A DNA stretch of 64,000 bases, from assembly GCA_913056495.1 (NCBI GenBank), contig CAJXMO010000007.1, positions 1-64,000 of the forward strand. The letters run 5' to 3'. The DNA is from an uncultured Alteromonadaceae bacterium. GTDB taxonomy: Bacteria; Pseudomonadota; Gammaproteobacteria; Enterobacterales; Alteromonadaceae. The position numbers were made by a program, and so were the translations under genes. The number at the start of each line of letters is the position of its first letter. Position 1 is the stretch's first letter. The notes below the pieces were generated by a model. It was not told where the DNA came from, searched no databases, and saw only the letters and a list, made by a program, of their open reading frames with translations. Shown one piece after another: positions 9,163 to 19,591 of the stretch.

Positions 9163-10758
9163 ATGACGGATTATTTTTTTACCTGTACCCTGATTAGTTT
9201 AAGCCTACTACTCACGGTTATTATGCTGCGCCAGGCACCGGCCAGACTGAGCTTTTATTTATTGATCATTGCACTCTCAGCTTGGCTTGTTCCCTGGCAA
9301 CACTTACCGGCGTTGACTGAAGCTGATAACCCGATTCATTTATCGCTTAACATCGCAGAATTTTTCCCGGTACAACCGACACAATCACTCCAAACCGAGC
9401 AAACGACGAGTCTGGATGCATCAAGAAAAACGGTTCAGGAAAACGGGGTCAATCAACTAAAAACCGAGCACCTGGTTTGGGCAATTCTGTTTACCGGGTT
9501 GAGTTTGTTTTTATATCGGATAATACAATATTTTAGAATACTCCAATATTTAAAAAAACATTCGATTGAAACCACTCAATATCAATCGATTACCTCTGCT
9601 TACCCGGTTCGTTTGGCAAAGTTAAAAACACCCGCTCTGGCTACCGGTTTATTCTGTCCAACCATCTGGCTGGATGAAGAAATGCAAAACCGCGAAGAGC
9701 TTACCTCCGTTTTACAACATGAAGTTAATCACCTGAAACAGTTTGATACTGTCTGGACTTGGTTTATTTGCATCATTGAAAGCCTGTTTTGGTGGAATCC
9801 ACTCTGCCTTTATTTAGCAAAACAAACAAAACAACAACTTGAACTCAGCTGTGACGAAAAATGTTTTAGTCAGCTTGCAGAGCGTTATCAATATGATTTG
9901 GCAAGTCTGCTACTGTCAAAAAATCCGAAACATGAAAAACAAGTATTTGCTGTCCCCCTGTTGAGTATTAAACATCATAAAAACTTTAATATTCAACGTA
10001 TTAAGTTTTTAAACAAGGAGAAAACCATGAAAGTAAAATATGTATGTCTGGCAATCGCAAGCCTTTTGTTAAGTAGTTATACAGCAGCCAGTGTTGTTCA
10101 TAAGCAATCAAGTTTTTCCGCTGGATCAGATGTTAAACTTGTGCAAAACCAAAACTATCAGACTCAGTTAAACCAACTGATTGAGCTTTCAAAAAATGTC
10201 CGCACAGACGATAAAACTGAGCTTAAATCAATTTATCAGAATATTCTGGCATGGCAAAATAATCGGCATCAGTTAACCGGGCCCGAAGACGGCAAACTTA
10301 AATTATATGCTTTTACTGTAGTGAATAATGTATTGTATCGTCTTGAGCAATTTCAGGAAATTATAGCGACTTATAACCTGTGGTATGGCGAAGACACCAA
10401 GCCGCCTTTCTTTTTATACAATCATTTAGCCGGTGCTCATATGAAGTTAAACCAGCCAGAACAAGCCGTTGCCGAGTTGAAAAAACTTAAGTCTGAAACC
10501 GGTGATCGCTTTCAGCCAGGCAGTAAACTATTTTTATCGCAAGCCTATGCAATGTTGAAAAATGAAGAAAAAGCACTGGAAGCCCTCAACAGTATTGAAG
10601 CCACAGATCTGAAAGGTTTAGAGATCCATAAATACTTTATTTATAAGGCTTTAGGGGACAATGCCAGTATAACTGAGATGGAGCAGGCCAACCCATCGCT
10701 GGCAGAACAATCTGAGCCTAATATTATTTTAAGCTCGCCCATTTTTAAAATGATTTAG
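9163..10758 (+). CDS. BlaR1-like M56 membrane metallopeptidase with C-terminal TPR-like domain
   Basis: 531 residues, 17 bases after the blaI-like gene. Transmembrane segments lie near residues 5-22, 30-45, 105-120 and 290-305. The zinc motif HEVNH is at 186-190 with a distal glutamate in LELSCDEKC, as in M56 peptidases. Unlike true BlaR1, the extracytoplasmic C-terminus (about 310-531) is not a penicillin-binding domain: it resembles tetratricopeptide repeats (phrases such as KLFLSQAYAMLKNEEKALEAL). Likely a signal-sensing protease that inactivates the adjacent repressor. A strong internal ribosome site within the gene could also yield a shorter secreted C-terminal product. Confidence 0.8.
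   Translation: MTDYFFTCTLISLSLLLTVIMLRQAPARLSFYLLIIALSAWLVPWQHLPALTEADNPIHLSLNIAEFFPVQPTQSLQTEQTTSLDASRKTVQENGVNQLKTEHLVWAILFTGLSLFLYRIIQYFRILQYLKKHSIETTQYQSITSAYPVRLAKLKTPALATGLFCPTIWLDEEMQNREELTSVLQHEVNHLKQFDTVWTWFICIIESLFWWNPLCLYLAKQTKQQLELSCDEKCFSQLAERYQYDLASLLLSKNPKHEKQVFAVPLLSIKHHKNFNIQRIKFLNKEKTMKVKYVCLAIASLLLSSYTAASVVHKQSSFSAGSDVKLVQNQNYQTQLNQLIELSKNVRTDDKTELKSIYQNILAWQNNRHQLTGPEDGKLKLYAFTVVNNVLYRLEQFQEIIATYNLWYGEDTKPPFFLYNHLAGAHMKLNQPEQAVAELKKLKSETGDRFQPGSKLFLSQAYAMLKNEEKALEALNSIEATDLKGLEIHKYFIYKALGDNASITEMEQANPSLAEQSEPNIILSSPIFKMI
10015..10029 (+). promoter_or_regulatory. Strong internal ribosome binding site and in-frame ATG
   Basis: AAGGAG at 10015-10020, six bases before ATG at 10027, in frame with the metallopeptidase gene (codon 289). 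The product started here would be 243 residues beginning MKVKYVCLAIASLLLSSYTA, which reads as a signal peptide. The same residues serve as the last membrane segment of the long protein. Confidence 0.45.
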
Positions 10759-10845
10759 CCCGATTAAGATAAATGCGATGTTATTAACAGATTGTGATAC
10801 AACGCATTTATCTGTCGCATCACGTTCCGATATCTTGCTTTCTGG

Positions 10846-11265
10846 TCAATATAAATCTTGTTTCATTTCCACATATTTTTTAAAGCTATTTAATATAGCC
10901 TGCCAGCCTTGCTTTTGCGCCTCAACAGCCGTTTCGCTTTCACACTCAAATACATTTTTAATACAGATTCCTGTATTGGTCTGGAAAAACTCAATTTTTA
11001 CTTCACGCCCGTCATCTAACCGGTAAACAATGCATTGAGTATGGATAACCTGAGTAAATTCACCTTCATAATCGAACCCGGTTACGCCATCTTTTGATTC
11101 CATTCGATAATTAAACCGCCCACCCGGCTGAAGCTCAACCGCTGCTGCAGGACACCACCAATCCTCAGATGCAAAATTCCAGTTGATAATTTCATCAGGA
11201 CTGGTCCAATGGTGCCAAACCTGATTTAATCGTGCATTCACCTCTATGGCCACTGAAGTTTTCAT
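10846..11265 (-). CDS. SRPBCC/AHSA1-family protein
   Basis: 139 residues, cytoplasmic. It begins MKTSVAIEVNARLNQVWHHW and continues with SPDEIINWNFASEDWWCP, the usual start of the AHSA1 (activator of Hsp90 ATPase-like) START-fold family; LQPGGRFNYRMESKDG is a second family signature. These proteins bind small hydrophobic ligands; the ligand is unknown. Convergent with the blaR1-like gene and alone on its strand. Confidence 0.8.
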   Translation of the reverse strand: MKTSVAIEVNARLNQVWHHWTSPDEIINWNFASEDWWCPAAAVELQPGGRFNYRMESKDGVTGFDYEGEFTQVIHTQCIVYRLDDGREVKIEFFQTNTGICIKNVFECESETAVEAQKQGWQAILNSFKKYVEMKQDLY

Positions 11266-11411
11266 TGTTGCTCCTGTTCACTTGTAACCTAACTAAACAG
11301 TTAATTAATAAAGTCTTGTTATAAATATAACCGAATGAGGTTTCAGTTTTGTTAACATAAGACTTGAGCTAAAAGAAAATTTAATAAGCCGACGTGACGT
11401 TTTAAAAATAA

Positions 11412-11435
11412 AAAAGGCCGCTTTCGCGGCCTTTT
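11412..11435 (-). terminator. Rho-independent terminator of pgk
   Basis: AAAAGGCCGC-TTTC-GCGGCCTTTT: ten-pair stem with a four-base loop and a T-rich tail on the minus strand, 33 bases after the pgk stop. Confidence 0.85.
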
Positions 11436-11468
11436 AAATGACAAGTTCTGTATTAGATAAAAGCTTAA

Positions 11469-12647
11469 TTAAGCTTTAGCTCTTTCCTGTAATACTTTAA
11501 CTGCTGGTAACTCTTTACCTTCTACAAATTCTAAGAAAGCACCACCACCAGTTGAAACATAAGAGATTTGATCCGCTAAATTCCACTTATCAATAGCAGC
11601 TAAGGTATCACCACCACCTGCAATTGAGAAAGCTTCACTTTCTGCGATCGCTTTAGCAACGACTTCTGTACCTTTTGCAAATGCATCAATTTCAAATACA
11701 CCACAAGGGCCATTCCAGATGATAGTTTTAGCATTCTTAACTATCTCTGCAACACGCGCTGCAGACTCAGGTCCATAATCGATAATTTCTTCGTCTGCTT
11801 CAACCTGACTGGCTGGTTTAGCTTCAGTTTTAGAGTCATGTTTCCAGTCGCTAAAGCCATCTTTTGTCGTGCGCACGTCAGTTGCAAATATAACTTCTGT
11901 TGTTTCACGTAAACGCTTAGCTTCCGGGATTAAATCTTCTTCATATAAAGAGTTACCCACTTCATTACCAGCAGACGCAACGAATGTATTTGAGATACCG
12001 CCACCTACAACTAAGGTATCAGCAATTTTCGAGAAAGCATCTAAAACAGTTAATTTAGAAGACACTTTAGAGCCACCGACGATAGCGACTAATGGACGTT
12101 CAGGATTATCTAAAGCTTTACCTAATGCATCTAATTCTTTAACTAATAAAGGACCGGCACAAGCAACGGGCGCAAACTTAGCAACACCATGCGTTGATGC
12201 CTGTGCACGGTGAGCTGTACCAAATGCATCCATCACAAACACATCACATAATGCAGCTAACTGTTTAGATAAAGCTTCATCATCGGATTTTTCGCCTTTG
12301 TTAAAACGAACATTTTCTAAGATAACCACTTCACCGGCTTTTGCTTCAACGCCGTCTAAATAGTCTTTCGCTAAACGAACCGGCGCGTCCAGCTGTTCAT
12401 TTAAATAAGCAACTACAGGTGCTAAAGAAAGCGCTTCATCATATTCACCTTCAGTTGGACGACCTAAATGAGACATCACTAATACAGCAGCACCTTTCTC
12501 TAAAGCAGCTTTAATAGTTGGGATTGCAGCATCTGCACGAACACTTGATGTAATATTTTTATTATCATCCAAAGGTACGTTTAAATCTTCACGAATTAAA
12601 ACAGTTTTGCCATTTAAATCCAGGTCAGTCATTTTGATTACTGACAT
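11469..12647 (-). CDS. pgk: Phosphoglycerate kinase
   Basis: 392 residues, the normal bacterial length. It converts 1,3-bisphosphoglycerate and ADP to 3-phosphoglycerate and ATP in the cytoplasm (reverse in gluconeogenesis). Signatures: [23 protein letters not shown] (substrate-binding Arg), [21 protein letters not shown] and the GGGDT nucleotide loop. A strong ribosome site (TTGGAGAACC) precedes the ATG. It lies 123 bases after epd in the conserved tkt-epd-pgk order. fba is not in the window. Confidence 0.97.
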   Translation of the reverse strand: MSVIKMTDLDLNGKTVLIREDLNVPLDDNKNITSSVRADAAIPTIKAALEKGAAVLVMSHLGRPTEGEYDEALSLAPVVAYLNEQLDAPVRLAKDYLDGVEAKAGEVVILENVRFNKGEKSDDEALSKQLAALCDVFVMDAFGTAHRAQASTHGVAKFAPVACAGPLLVKELDALGKALDNPERPLVAIVGGSKVSSKLTVLDAFSKIADTLVVGGGISNTFVASAGNEVGNSLYEEDLIPEAKRLRETTEVIFATDVRTTKDGFSDWKHDSKTEAKPASQVEADEEIIDYGPESAARVAEIVKNAKTIIWNGPCGVFEIDAFAKGTEVVAKAIAESEAFSIAGGGDTLAAIDKWNLADQISYVSTGGGAFLEFVEGKELPAVKVLQERAKA

Positions 12648-12770
12648 AAGCGGTTCTCCAATTATCTGATTAAAAACTAATTCTAGTATTTATTGCACTT
12701 AGGCCTAAATACTCAATTATTATTACTATATTATTATACAAAAGCGGTTTTTTATGCCACTTATTATTCT

Positions 12771-13784
12771 TTACTTTGCCTGCATCATTGCCCGACAAGT
12801 ATCCAACATACGATTAGCGTAACCCCATTCGTTGTCACACCATACCAAAACTTTGACTAACTTATTATGACTGACTCTTGTTTGTGTGCCATCTAAAATA
12901 CATGAATGTGGATCATGATTAAAATCTATAGACACCAAAGGCGCTTCAGTATAATCCAAAATACCTTTTAACTCATTTTCAGCTGCCTGCTGAATCACCT
13001 GATTAACCTCGGTGATATTCACTTCCTTTTCAACCGTCATACTTAAAACCAGAGCGGTAACATTAACGGTAGGAACACGCACTGAAATCGCTTCAAACCG
13101 CCCCTGAAATTTGGGCAGGATACGTTCAATCCCCGCTGCCAGACGGGTATCAACCGGTATAATTGATTGACTTGCTGCTCGCGTTCTGCGTAAGTCCTGA
13201 TGATAAGAATCAATGACAGGCTGATCATTCATTGCGGAATGGATCGTTGTAATACTGCCACTTTCAATACCAAATGCCTCGTCCAATGCAGTAATCACGG
13301 GTACGCAGCCGTTGGTTGTGCATGAAGCAGCCGAGACGACTCTGTCTCGTTTAGTTAAAATATTTTGGTTTACACCGTAAACTATGGTCGCATCCATATT
13401 TACATCGCCCGGGTGTGAAAGCAAGACTTTACTTGCGCCCTGACGAATATGGACAAATGCATCTTCAAAGCCATAAACCTGACCCGTACATTCAAATACA
13501 ACATCAACCCGCATATTATCCCAGGGCAATTCAGAAACCCGGGTTTCATGTATCAAATGAATTAAGTCATCATTTATTTTAAGTCGGTTATTCTCAAGAC
13601 TTACATCCGCTTTAAAGTGACCATGAGAAGTATCATATTTTAAAAGGTGGGCAACGCTTTGCGGTGAAGCAAGTTCGTTGATCGCGACAACTTTAAACTC
13701 ATCTTGCAGGCCATATTCATAAATTGCACGTACAACACTGCGTCCAATTCGACCAAAGCCATTAATCGCAATTCTAATAATGAT
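12771..13784 (-). CDS. epd: D-erythrose-4-phosphate dehydrogenase with non-ATG start
   Basis: 337 residues if started at 13784. GAPDH-fold enzyme oxidising erythrose 4-phosphate to 4-phosphoerythronate for pyridoxal phosphate synthesis. [20 protein letters not shown] is the NAD-binding start; SAASCTTNG holds the catalytic cysteine, which falls at residue 155 as in E. coli Epd; [15 protein letters not shown] closes the family. Context (between tkt and pgk) supports epd over gapA. No ATG, GTG or TTG exists between the upstream in-frame TAG and the conserved N-terminus: the frame reads GGA GAT ACC ATC ATT ATT AGA, so initiation must be at ATC or ATT. The next TTG (13556) would delete the nucleotide-binding motif. 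Confidence 0.85.
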   Translation of the reverse strand: MIIRIAINGFGRIGRSVVRAIYEYGLQDEFKVVAINELASPQSVAHLLKYDTSHGHFKADVSLENNRLKINDDLIHLIHETRVSELPWDNMRVDVVFECTGQVYGFEDAFVHIRQGASKVLLSHPGDVNMDATIVYGVNQNILTKRDRVVSAASCTTNGCVPVITALDEAFGIESGSITTIHSAMNDQPVIDSYHQDLRRTRAASQSIIPVDTRLAAGIERILPKFQGRFEAISVRVPTVNVTALVLSMTVEKEVNITEVNQVIQQAAENELKGILDYTEAPLVSIDFNHDPHSCILDGTQTRVSHNKLVKVLVWCDNEWGYANRMLDTCRAMMQAK

Positions 13785-13800
13785 GGTATCTCCAAGAGCA

Positions 13801-13831
13801 AAAAAGGCAGACTAAACAGCCTGCCTTTTTT
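13801..13831 (-). terminator. Terminator-like hairpin between tkt and epd
   Basis: AAAAAGGCAG - ten-base loop - CTGCCTTTTT on the minus strand, ten pairs with a T-run. It ends tkt transcripts about 20 bases after the stop, yet lies only about 17 bases before the epd start, so it must be read through, or sits in the epd leader. Confidence 0.8.
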
Positions 13832-13850
13832 AATTAACTAAGCTTAAAAA

Positions 13851-15845
13851 TTAGCCTAATTTTTTAACTGTATCAACTACGTTTTCAACAGTGAAGCCGA
13901 AGTGTTTGAATAAGTCGCCACCTGGTGCAGATTCACCAAATGTAGTCATACAAACAAAGCCACCGTTGAAGCCAACGTACTTGTACCAGTAATCAGCGTG
14001 TGCTGCTTCAATTGCTACGCGCTTAGTCACAGCAGCTGGTAATACAGACTCTTTGTACTCAGCAGATTGAGCGTCAAAAGTATCAGTAGAAGGCATAGAA
14101 ACAACACGTGCTTTAATGCCATCTTCAGCTAATGCAGCAGCTGAATTTACAGCTAATTCAACTTCTGAACCAGTTGCGATTAAGATAACATCAGGTGTAC
14201 CGTCAGTATCAACTAATACATAACCACCTTTTTGGATGTTAGCTACTTGCTCTGGTGTACGTGGTTGAGCAGCTAAACCTTGACGGCTGAATACTAATGA
14301 AGTTGGTGCGTTTTGGCGCTCAACAGCAACTTTCCATGCAGCAGCAGATTCAGTTGCATCAGCAGGACGCCATGTAGACATGTTAGGTGTCATACGCAAG
14401 TTAGCTAATTGCTCAACTGGTTGGTGAGTAGGACCATCTTCACCTTGGCCGATTGAATCATGCGTATATACAAAAATGTTTTGAATACCCATTAATGCAG
14501 ACATACGTACCGCGTTACGAGCATATTCCATAAACATCATGAAAGTTGCGCCGTAGTTGATGAAACCACCGTGCAATGAGATACCGTTCATGATACCAGA
14601 CATACCGAATTCACGTACACCGTAATGGATGTAGTTACCCGCAGCATCGTCCTGGATACCTTTAGAACCAGACCATAATGTTAAGTTTGAACCTGCTAAG
14701 TCAGCAGAACCACCTAATAATTCAGGTAAGATAGCACCGAATGCTTCGATTGTATTTTGTGATGCTTTACGAGAAGCAACTTTTTCGCCTTTCGCTTGAG
14801 TTTCAGCGATGAAAGCTTCTGCTTTTTCAGCGAAGTCAGCTGGTAAGTCACCTTTGATTACACGGCGCTCGTATTCAGCTGCTAATTCAGGGTAAGCCGC
14901 TTTGTATGCTTCAAATTTCGCGTTCCAAGCCGCTTCTTTTGCAGCACCTGCTTCTTTTTGGTCCCAACCAGCATAAACTTCTGAAGGAATTTCAAATGGT
15001 GCATGTGGCCATTGTAAGAATTCACGTGCAGCTGCGATTTCTTCATCACCTAATGGTGCACCGTGACAGTCATGGCTACCACATTTGTTTGGTGAACCTA
15101 AACCAATGATTGTTTTAGTACAAATCATAGTTGGTTTATCAGTTACAGACTTAGCTTCGTTAATAGCCGCAGTGATAGCTTCAGGGTTGTGACCATCAAC
15201 ACCGCGGATTACGTGCCAGCCGTAAGATTCGAAACGCTTAGGCGTATCATCAGTGAACCAACCTTCTACGTGACCATCGATAGAAATACCATTGTCATCC
15301 CAGAAAGCGATTAATTTACCAAGACCTAAAGTACCCGCTAATGAACAAGCTTCATGAGAGATACCTTCCATTAAACAACCGTCGCCTAAGAAACAGTATG
15401 TGAAATGGTCAACAATGTCGTGGCCTTCGCGGTTGAACTGAGCTGCTAAAGTTTTTTCAGCGATTGCAAAACCAACAGCGTTAGAAATACCAGCGCCTAA
15501 AGGACCCGTAGTTGTTTCAACACCAACAGTATAACCATACTCAGGGTGACCTGGAGTTTTTGAGTGTAATTGACGGAAACGTTGTAATTCACTGATTGGC
15601 AGATCGTAACCTGACAAGTGTAATAAAGAGTAAATTAACATTGAACCGTGGCCGTTTGATAAAATGAAACGGTCACGATCAGACCAGTCAGGGTTAGTTG
15701 GATTGTGGTTTAAAAAATCGCACCATAATACCTGAGCGATATCAGCCATACCCATAGGGGCACCAGGGTGACCTGATTTAGCTTTTTGTACCGCGTCCAT
15801 ACTTAAAACACGGATAGCGTTAGCAAGATCTTTGCGTGACGACAT
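13851..15845 (-). CDS. tkt: Transketolase
   Basis: 664 residues, full length. Thiamine-diphosphate enzyme of the pentose phosphate pathway, moving two-carbon units between sugar phosphates. Signatures: [19 protein letters not shown] at the start, the TPP-binding [18 protein letters not shown]...WDDN, and [19 protein letters not shown] in the pyrimidine domain. Good ribosome site AAGGAG six bases before the ATG. Heads the tkt-epd-pgk cluster; a terminator hairpin follows. Confidence 0.97.
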   Translation of the reverse strand: MSSRKDLANAIRVLSMDAVQKAKSGHPGAPMGMADIAQVLWCDFLNHNPTNPDWSDRDRFILSNGHGSMLIYSLLHLSGYDLPISELQRFRQLHSKTPGHPEYGYTVGVETTTGPLGAGISNAVGFAIAEKTLAAQFNREGHDIVDHFTYCFLGDGCLMEGISHEACSLAGTLGLGKLIAFWDDNGISIDGHVEGWFTDDTPKRFESYGWHVIRGVDGHNPEAITAAINEAKSVTDKPTMICTKTIIGLGSPNKCGSHDCHGAPLGDEEIAAAREFLQWPHAPFEIPSEVYAGWDQKEAGAAKEAAWNAKFEAYKAAYPELAAEYERRVIKGDLPADFAEKAEAFIAETQAKGEKVASRKASQNTIEAFGAILPELLGGSADLAGSNLTLWSGSKGIQDDAAGNYIHYGVREFGMSGIMNGISLHGGFINYGATFMMFMEYARNAVRMSALMGIQNIFVYTHDSIGQGEDGPTHQPVEQLANLRMTPNMSTWRPADATESAAAWKVAVERQNAPTSLVFSRQGLAAQPRTPEQVANIQKGGYVLVDTDGTPDVILIATGSEVELAVNSAAALAEDGIKARVVSMPSTDTFDAQSAEYKESVLPAAVTKRVAIEAAHADYWYKYVGFNGGFVCMTTFGESAPGGDLFKHFGFTVENVVDTVKKLG

Positions 15846-16305
15846 TGTAACTCCTTAAGTTAACCATTTTTTGGTAGCGTCGAGTATTTAAATTTAGCTG
15901 CCCCAAAACATGAGTCTTTTGGCAGTATAAAAATCGGGGTGTATTTTCCCTTAGTGAAGCGCTAAGTGCAAATTTTTATCGCTTATAACCGCCATATTAA
16001 ATTAAAAATATGACAAATATGACGAAGACTGTGTATGAAATGCACTTTTTACACTTTGATATTTTATATTTTGTAAACTTAAGTTGAAAAAGTGAACACC
16101 GGCCATTGCGGAAAATGGGCTAAATCATACGTCAATTGCATCGAGCAACCAGTTCGGAATAAATATATTTGGGAAGTGTAGTGGAAATTAAAATGATGAA
16201 AAATAAAATTCAGTGATATTCAAAAATCATATTTAAACTAGTTAAAATCGCCAGAATCAGACGAACCTGCGTATGAAAAACACAGGTTCGCCAGAATTTA
16301 CCTGT
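15846..16305. other. Intergenic region upstream of tkt
   Basis: About 460 bases without a gene between tkt and the CHRD lipoprotein gene. It should hold the tkt promoter. The only structure I see is the hairpin at 16262-16290, close to the end of the CHRD gene. Confidence 0.5.
16262..16290 (-). terminator. Hairpin after the CHRD gene, possible terminator
   Basis: Inverted arms CGAACCTG (16262-16269) and CAGGTTCG (16283-16290) around a 13-base loop, 16 bases after the CHRD stop. There is no immediate T-run on the minus strand, so termination strength is doubtful. Confidence 0.4.
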
Positions 16306-18213
16306 CTAAGGGACAATTTGCCCTCTTAATTCACCGCCAGGGTTGGTCGTTGTATGAATATTCACATAATGACCAGCCGCCAGTAAGGTATCAAGAATAC
16401 TTTGCTCAAGCATTAAATTTGCGGGTGACATCCAAATATCAGAGTCTGTTGCATCCTGTTCAAGCGCAACAACCACATCACCGTTTACACCTGCTACGCC
16501 TGCGTGGATATGCGCCATAGTGGCATCAGTTAATCCAGACGTAACCGCTTTTAACTCTAACTCATTATCGTCATGATTGAGCAAGGCATAACCGTAACCC
16601 ATAGCATCCGTTGTAACCGCGGGTACTTCCTGACTGCCTTCAATCGGGAAAGTCATCAACGAATAATTATCGGTTAAAATTTGCCCGCGGATTTCGCCGC
16701 CGGCATTGTCCGGGGTATGCACATTAACGTAATGTCCACCTGAAGCCAAAATGCCAAGGATTTCCTCATTTATCATGGTATTTTCAGGCGCCATCCAGAC
16801 ATTCATATCATCCATAGACTGCTCCAAGGCAACCAAAACATCACCATTTGTCCCGATTCTGCCGGTATGAATATGCGCACCGGTTGCATCGGCTACACCT
16901 GAGGTCACTATTTTAAGTTCAAGTGCATAATCATTTAAATTAACCAGGGCATAACCACTGCCCATCGCACTTGTGTCAACAGCGGGTACTTCCTGCTCAC
17001 CGTCAAGTGAAAATGTCGCCAATGCCAAATTATCCGTTAAAATCTGACCACGTATTTCACCACCTGTATTATCCGGTGTATGCACATTAACATAGTGTCC
17101 GCCCGAAGCCAGGATGCCAAAAATTTCTTCTGTTAACATGGTATTCTCAGGTACCATCCAGACATTCATATCATCCATAGACTGCTCCAGCGCAACCAGC
17201 ACATCGCCATTTGTCCCGATTCTGCCAGTATGAATATGCGCACCGGTTGCATCGGCTACACCAGAAGTCACTATTTTAAGTTCAAGTGCATAATCATTTG
17301 TATCGACCAGCGCATAACCACTGCCCATAGCTTCAGTCGTTACTGCCGGTACTTCCTGATTACCATTTAATCCAAAAGTGACTAATGCAAAATTATCGGC
17401 CAAAATCTGACCGCGGATTTCACCGCCCGGATTATCCGCTGTATGCACGTTCACATAATGTCCGCCTGATAACAGGGTTTCAAAAGTCGCACTGTCGATC
17501 ATGGTTTCATCCGGCGTCATCCATTCAGAGGTATCAGTGCCTTGCGATAAGGCAATGGCGACATCACCGTTTGTGCCAATTCGACCGGCATGAATATGCG
17601 CCGCATTTGCGCCGTCTAAATCCATCGCTTTAACTTTTAAATCCAGTTCACCTGAGGTCATGTTATACGTTGCATAGCCATAACCCATAGCATCTGTATC
17701 CACGGCGGGTACTTCCTGCTCACCGGACAAGTCAAAGGTCATCAGGGCAAAATCATCAGTCAAGATCTGACCCCGTAATTCACCGTCCGGATTATCATCT
17801 GTATGCACATTAATGTACCAGCCACCATCGAGCATTTCTGCAACCGCAGCCTGGTTAAGATTTGTTTCTTCTATATGGTACATACCAGCTGTATCGCCGG
17901 CTTCAAACGCAAAAGCTACATCGCCGTTTGTACCCACATATCCCTGGTGGATATGTGCTGCAGAAAATCCGTCTACATCAGATACATCAAGTGATGCTCT
18001 AAATTGCATTAGGTTCTCATCATATTCCACAACGGCACTTGCCATAGCGGATGTCATGACACTCGGGACTTCCTGATCACCCGATAAATCAATCATCAAA
18101 GTTAAACTGGGGGTAAATTCTTGCATATCTGGCTCGTCATCATCATCTGAACCAAAGTCCAGAGAACAAGCGGTCAAACTCAGCGCCAACAAGAACGATA
18201 AACAGATTTTCAT
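16306..18213 (-). CDS. Lipoprotein with five CHRD repeats
   Basis: 635 residues. MKICLSFLLALSLTAC is a lipoprotein signal, followed by an acidic linker (FGSDDDDEPD). Then come five tandem CHRD-type domains of about 118-121 residues, each with the pattern LSGDQEVP, then AAHIHxGxxGTNGDV, then GGHYVNVHT.DNPGGEIRGQI. CHRD domains are found in chordin and in many bacterial surface proteins; their function in bacteria is not established, although the conserved His and acidic residues suggest metal or ligand binding. Repeats three and four are almost identical in DNA, pointing to recent duplication. Monocistronic. Confidence 0.85.
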   Translation of the reverse strand: MKICLSFLLALSLTACSLDFGSDDDDEPDMQEFTPSLTLMIDLSGDQEVPSVMTSAMASAVVEYDENLMQFRASLDVSDVDGFSAAHIHQGYVGTNGDVAFAFEAGDTAGMYHIEETNLNQAAVAEMLDGGWYINVHTDDNPDGELRGQILTDDFALMTFDLSGEQEVPAVDTDAMGYGYATYNMTSGELDLKVKAMDLDGANAAHIHAGRIGTNGDVAIALSQGTDTSEWMTPDETMIDSATFETLLSGGHYVNVHTADNPGGEIRGQILADNFALVTFGLNGNQEVPAVTTEAMGSGYALVDTNDYALELKIVTSGVADATGAHIHTGRIGTNGDVLVALEQSMDDMNVWMVPENTMLTEEIFGILASGGHYVNVHTPDNTGGEIRGQILTDNLALATFSLDGEQEVPAVDTSAMGSGYALVNLNDYALELKIVTSGVADATGAHIHTGRIGTNGDVLVALEQSMDDMNVWMAPENTMINEEILGILASGGHYVNVHTPDNAGGEIRGQILTDNYSLMTFPIEGSQEVPAVTTDAMGYGYALLNHDDNELELKAVTSGLTDATMAHIHAGVAGVNGDVVVALEQDATDSDIWMSPANLMLEQSILDTLLAAGHYVNIHTTTNPGGELRGQIVP

Positions 18214-18976
18214 AACTAAATCCTTCTAATAATCAAATGAATTGAATGTTAAATGTTACTAAATCATTAATATTCTCAAGCAGCCAATTTAGTTTAGTTT
18301 TTAAACAGAAATTAACCAACTCAATGAAACAATACGGTTAGAAGTGAAAAAAGATCAGATAGGGTGATGTGAATTGAGAATAAATCGGGAGGTAGTTCAC
18401 ATAATTATAACAAAAGATTCTTAAAGACAGGTTGTAGGGGTTATTAATACCTGTGCCGTGCTTATTTTCGATTTATAACAAGAAAAATAGTATGATCCCC
18501 TCTATCAAGCGTCTATTTTACTTTACAGTTACCCGCTTACGATTTAAAAAATGGTATCCAGCCACCAGCCAGCCAAATAAATTAGTACTCAAATTTCAGC
18601 AGATTAAAAAGTCCTCTTTCATTTATTGTATAAATACAGTTCAGATTGGAGGTTCAATAAAGTCTAGGGTGCAAACCTTTGTTTCAAATAATCCAAAAAC
18701 AGTTCAACAGGTTTGGCTGCAATATCTTTTTGGCAAAAACCGTTACCTATCCAATAACCTATTGCAGGTTTTAGGGTATTCAAATTGATATTTCCAATAC
18801 AAGCAATCAAAGTTAGGCCCTTTCATACAATCGCAAAGGTTATTTCAGTTTGCTTTTCAAGGTTGCTTTGATGTGTTGCAATACAGGATTCGGCCAAGCC
18901 GTCCGGATAAAGGTGTGGGAACACAGCTATCATGTCGACTACTTCTTTTATCGGCAAGCTGCTGACCTAAATTAGT
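18214..18976. other. Gene-poor region with probable gene remnants
   Basis: About 760 bases. No intact gene is convincing; a 111-codon plus-strand frame lacks a ribosome site and any family feature. The minus strand carries a possible LysR C-terminal remnant (18664-18822). The stretch abuts a frameshifted HAD gene, so it looks like decaying DNA. Confidence 0.5.
18664..18822 (-). pseudogene. Possible LysR-family C-terminal remnant
   Basis: 52 codons open to a TAG stop, with no start codon context. The end reads QKDIAAKPVELFLDYLKQRF, resembling the usual LysR terminus (A.KVRxFIDFLxxRF). An in-frame TGA lies directly upstream, and the preceding DNA in this frame does not look like a LysR domain. 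Weak evidence: chance similarity is possible. Confidence 0.25.
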
Positions 18977-19583
18977 TTATGTTACTTTCTGCCCTTGATA
19001 GTATGGTGTATCAGCGAGTGCCAACATTTCCAAATCTTCTGTGGTATCACAGTATGCATAAATCTGATCAAACTGCAGCAGGTTAATGTTTTGCTTAATC
19101 AATTTCACTTTATTGTCGCCACTACAGTCACCATTCAAATATTGACCGGTATAAGTTTGACTCTGGTTGCAAATCGCTAGCGGACTGCATATTAACCGGA
19201 TCCCCTGTTGGCGACACCAGATTCCAAGGTAAGGATTAACCGAAGCAGAAACCAGATAAACAATATCACCGTTTTGCAGATGTCGCTGTAAGCGATTCAT
19301 CATTTCCGCTCGTAACATGCCCGGCAACGGCTTTTCTACAAAACTGAGTGCTAAAGCACTCACCTCTTCAGGTTTTCTGTTTATAAACGAAACCTTAGAT
19401 ATTTTTGGCCTGAGTTTAGCAGCGGCATAAACCCGATTTTATACAGTATAATTTGCAGGAGTAGTTTGCTAAATCCAAATAAAATGCGGCTTTTTGGAGT
19501 ACTGTATAAAATGAAACGGGTAAAAGAATCTTTATTCGTTAAGGTGCCGTCAAAATCAAACAGGGCTAAATCTTGTCAGACAC
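18977..19583 (-). pseudogene. HAD-superfamily (subclass IB) phosphatase, frameshifted
   Basis: The minus strand encodes a HAD-IB phosphatase in pieces. GTG at 19583 opens MSDKI then hits TAG. One base off, the frame gives LALFDFDGTLTNKDSFTRF (motif I DxDGT) and runs to a TAA near 19376. A third frame, overlapping the second from about 19435, gives AAKLRPKISKVSFINRKPEE and continues as the open 128-codon part with motif II LVSASVNPYLG and the acidic CDTTEDLEML region. Two shifts are therefore needed to restore one protein of about 200 residues. Either a pseudogene or sequencing errors. It follows acpS directly, as a HAD gene may do in relatives. Confidence 0.7.
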
Positions 19584-19591
19584 AAAACTGT

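Noticed and set aside
13043..13556. epd as a truncated gene starting at the TTG at 13556
   Set aside because: The DNA upstream encodes the conserved NAD-binding N-terminus in the same frame without interruption, so the gene is full length with an unusual start.
18453..18788. 111-codon plus-strand frame in the gene-poor region
   Set aside because: No ribosome binding site, composition unlike a protein, no family feature; overlaps possible minus-strand remnants.
19432..19512. LexA-like half sites TATACAGTA / TACTGTATA
   Set aside because: They lie inside the coding sequence of the decayed HAD gene (ILYST and ILYKIG codons) and are far apart; chance is the simpler explanation.
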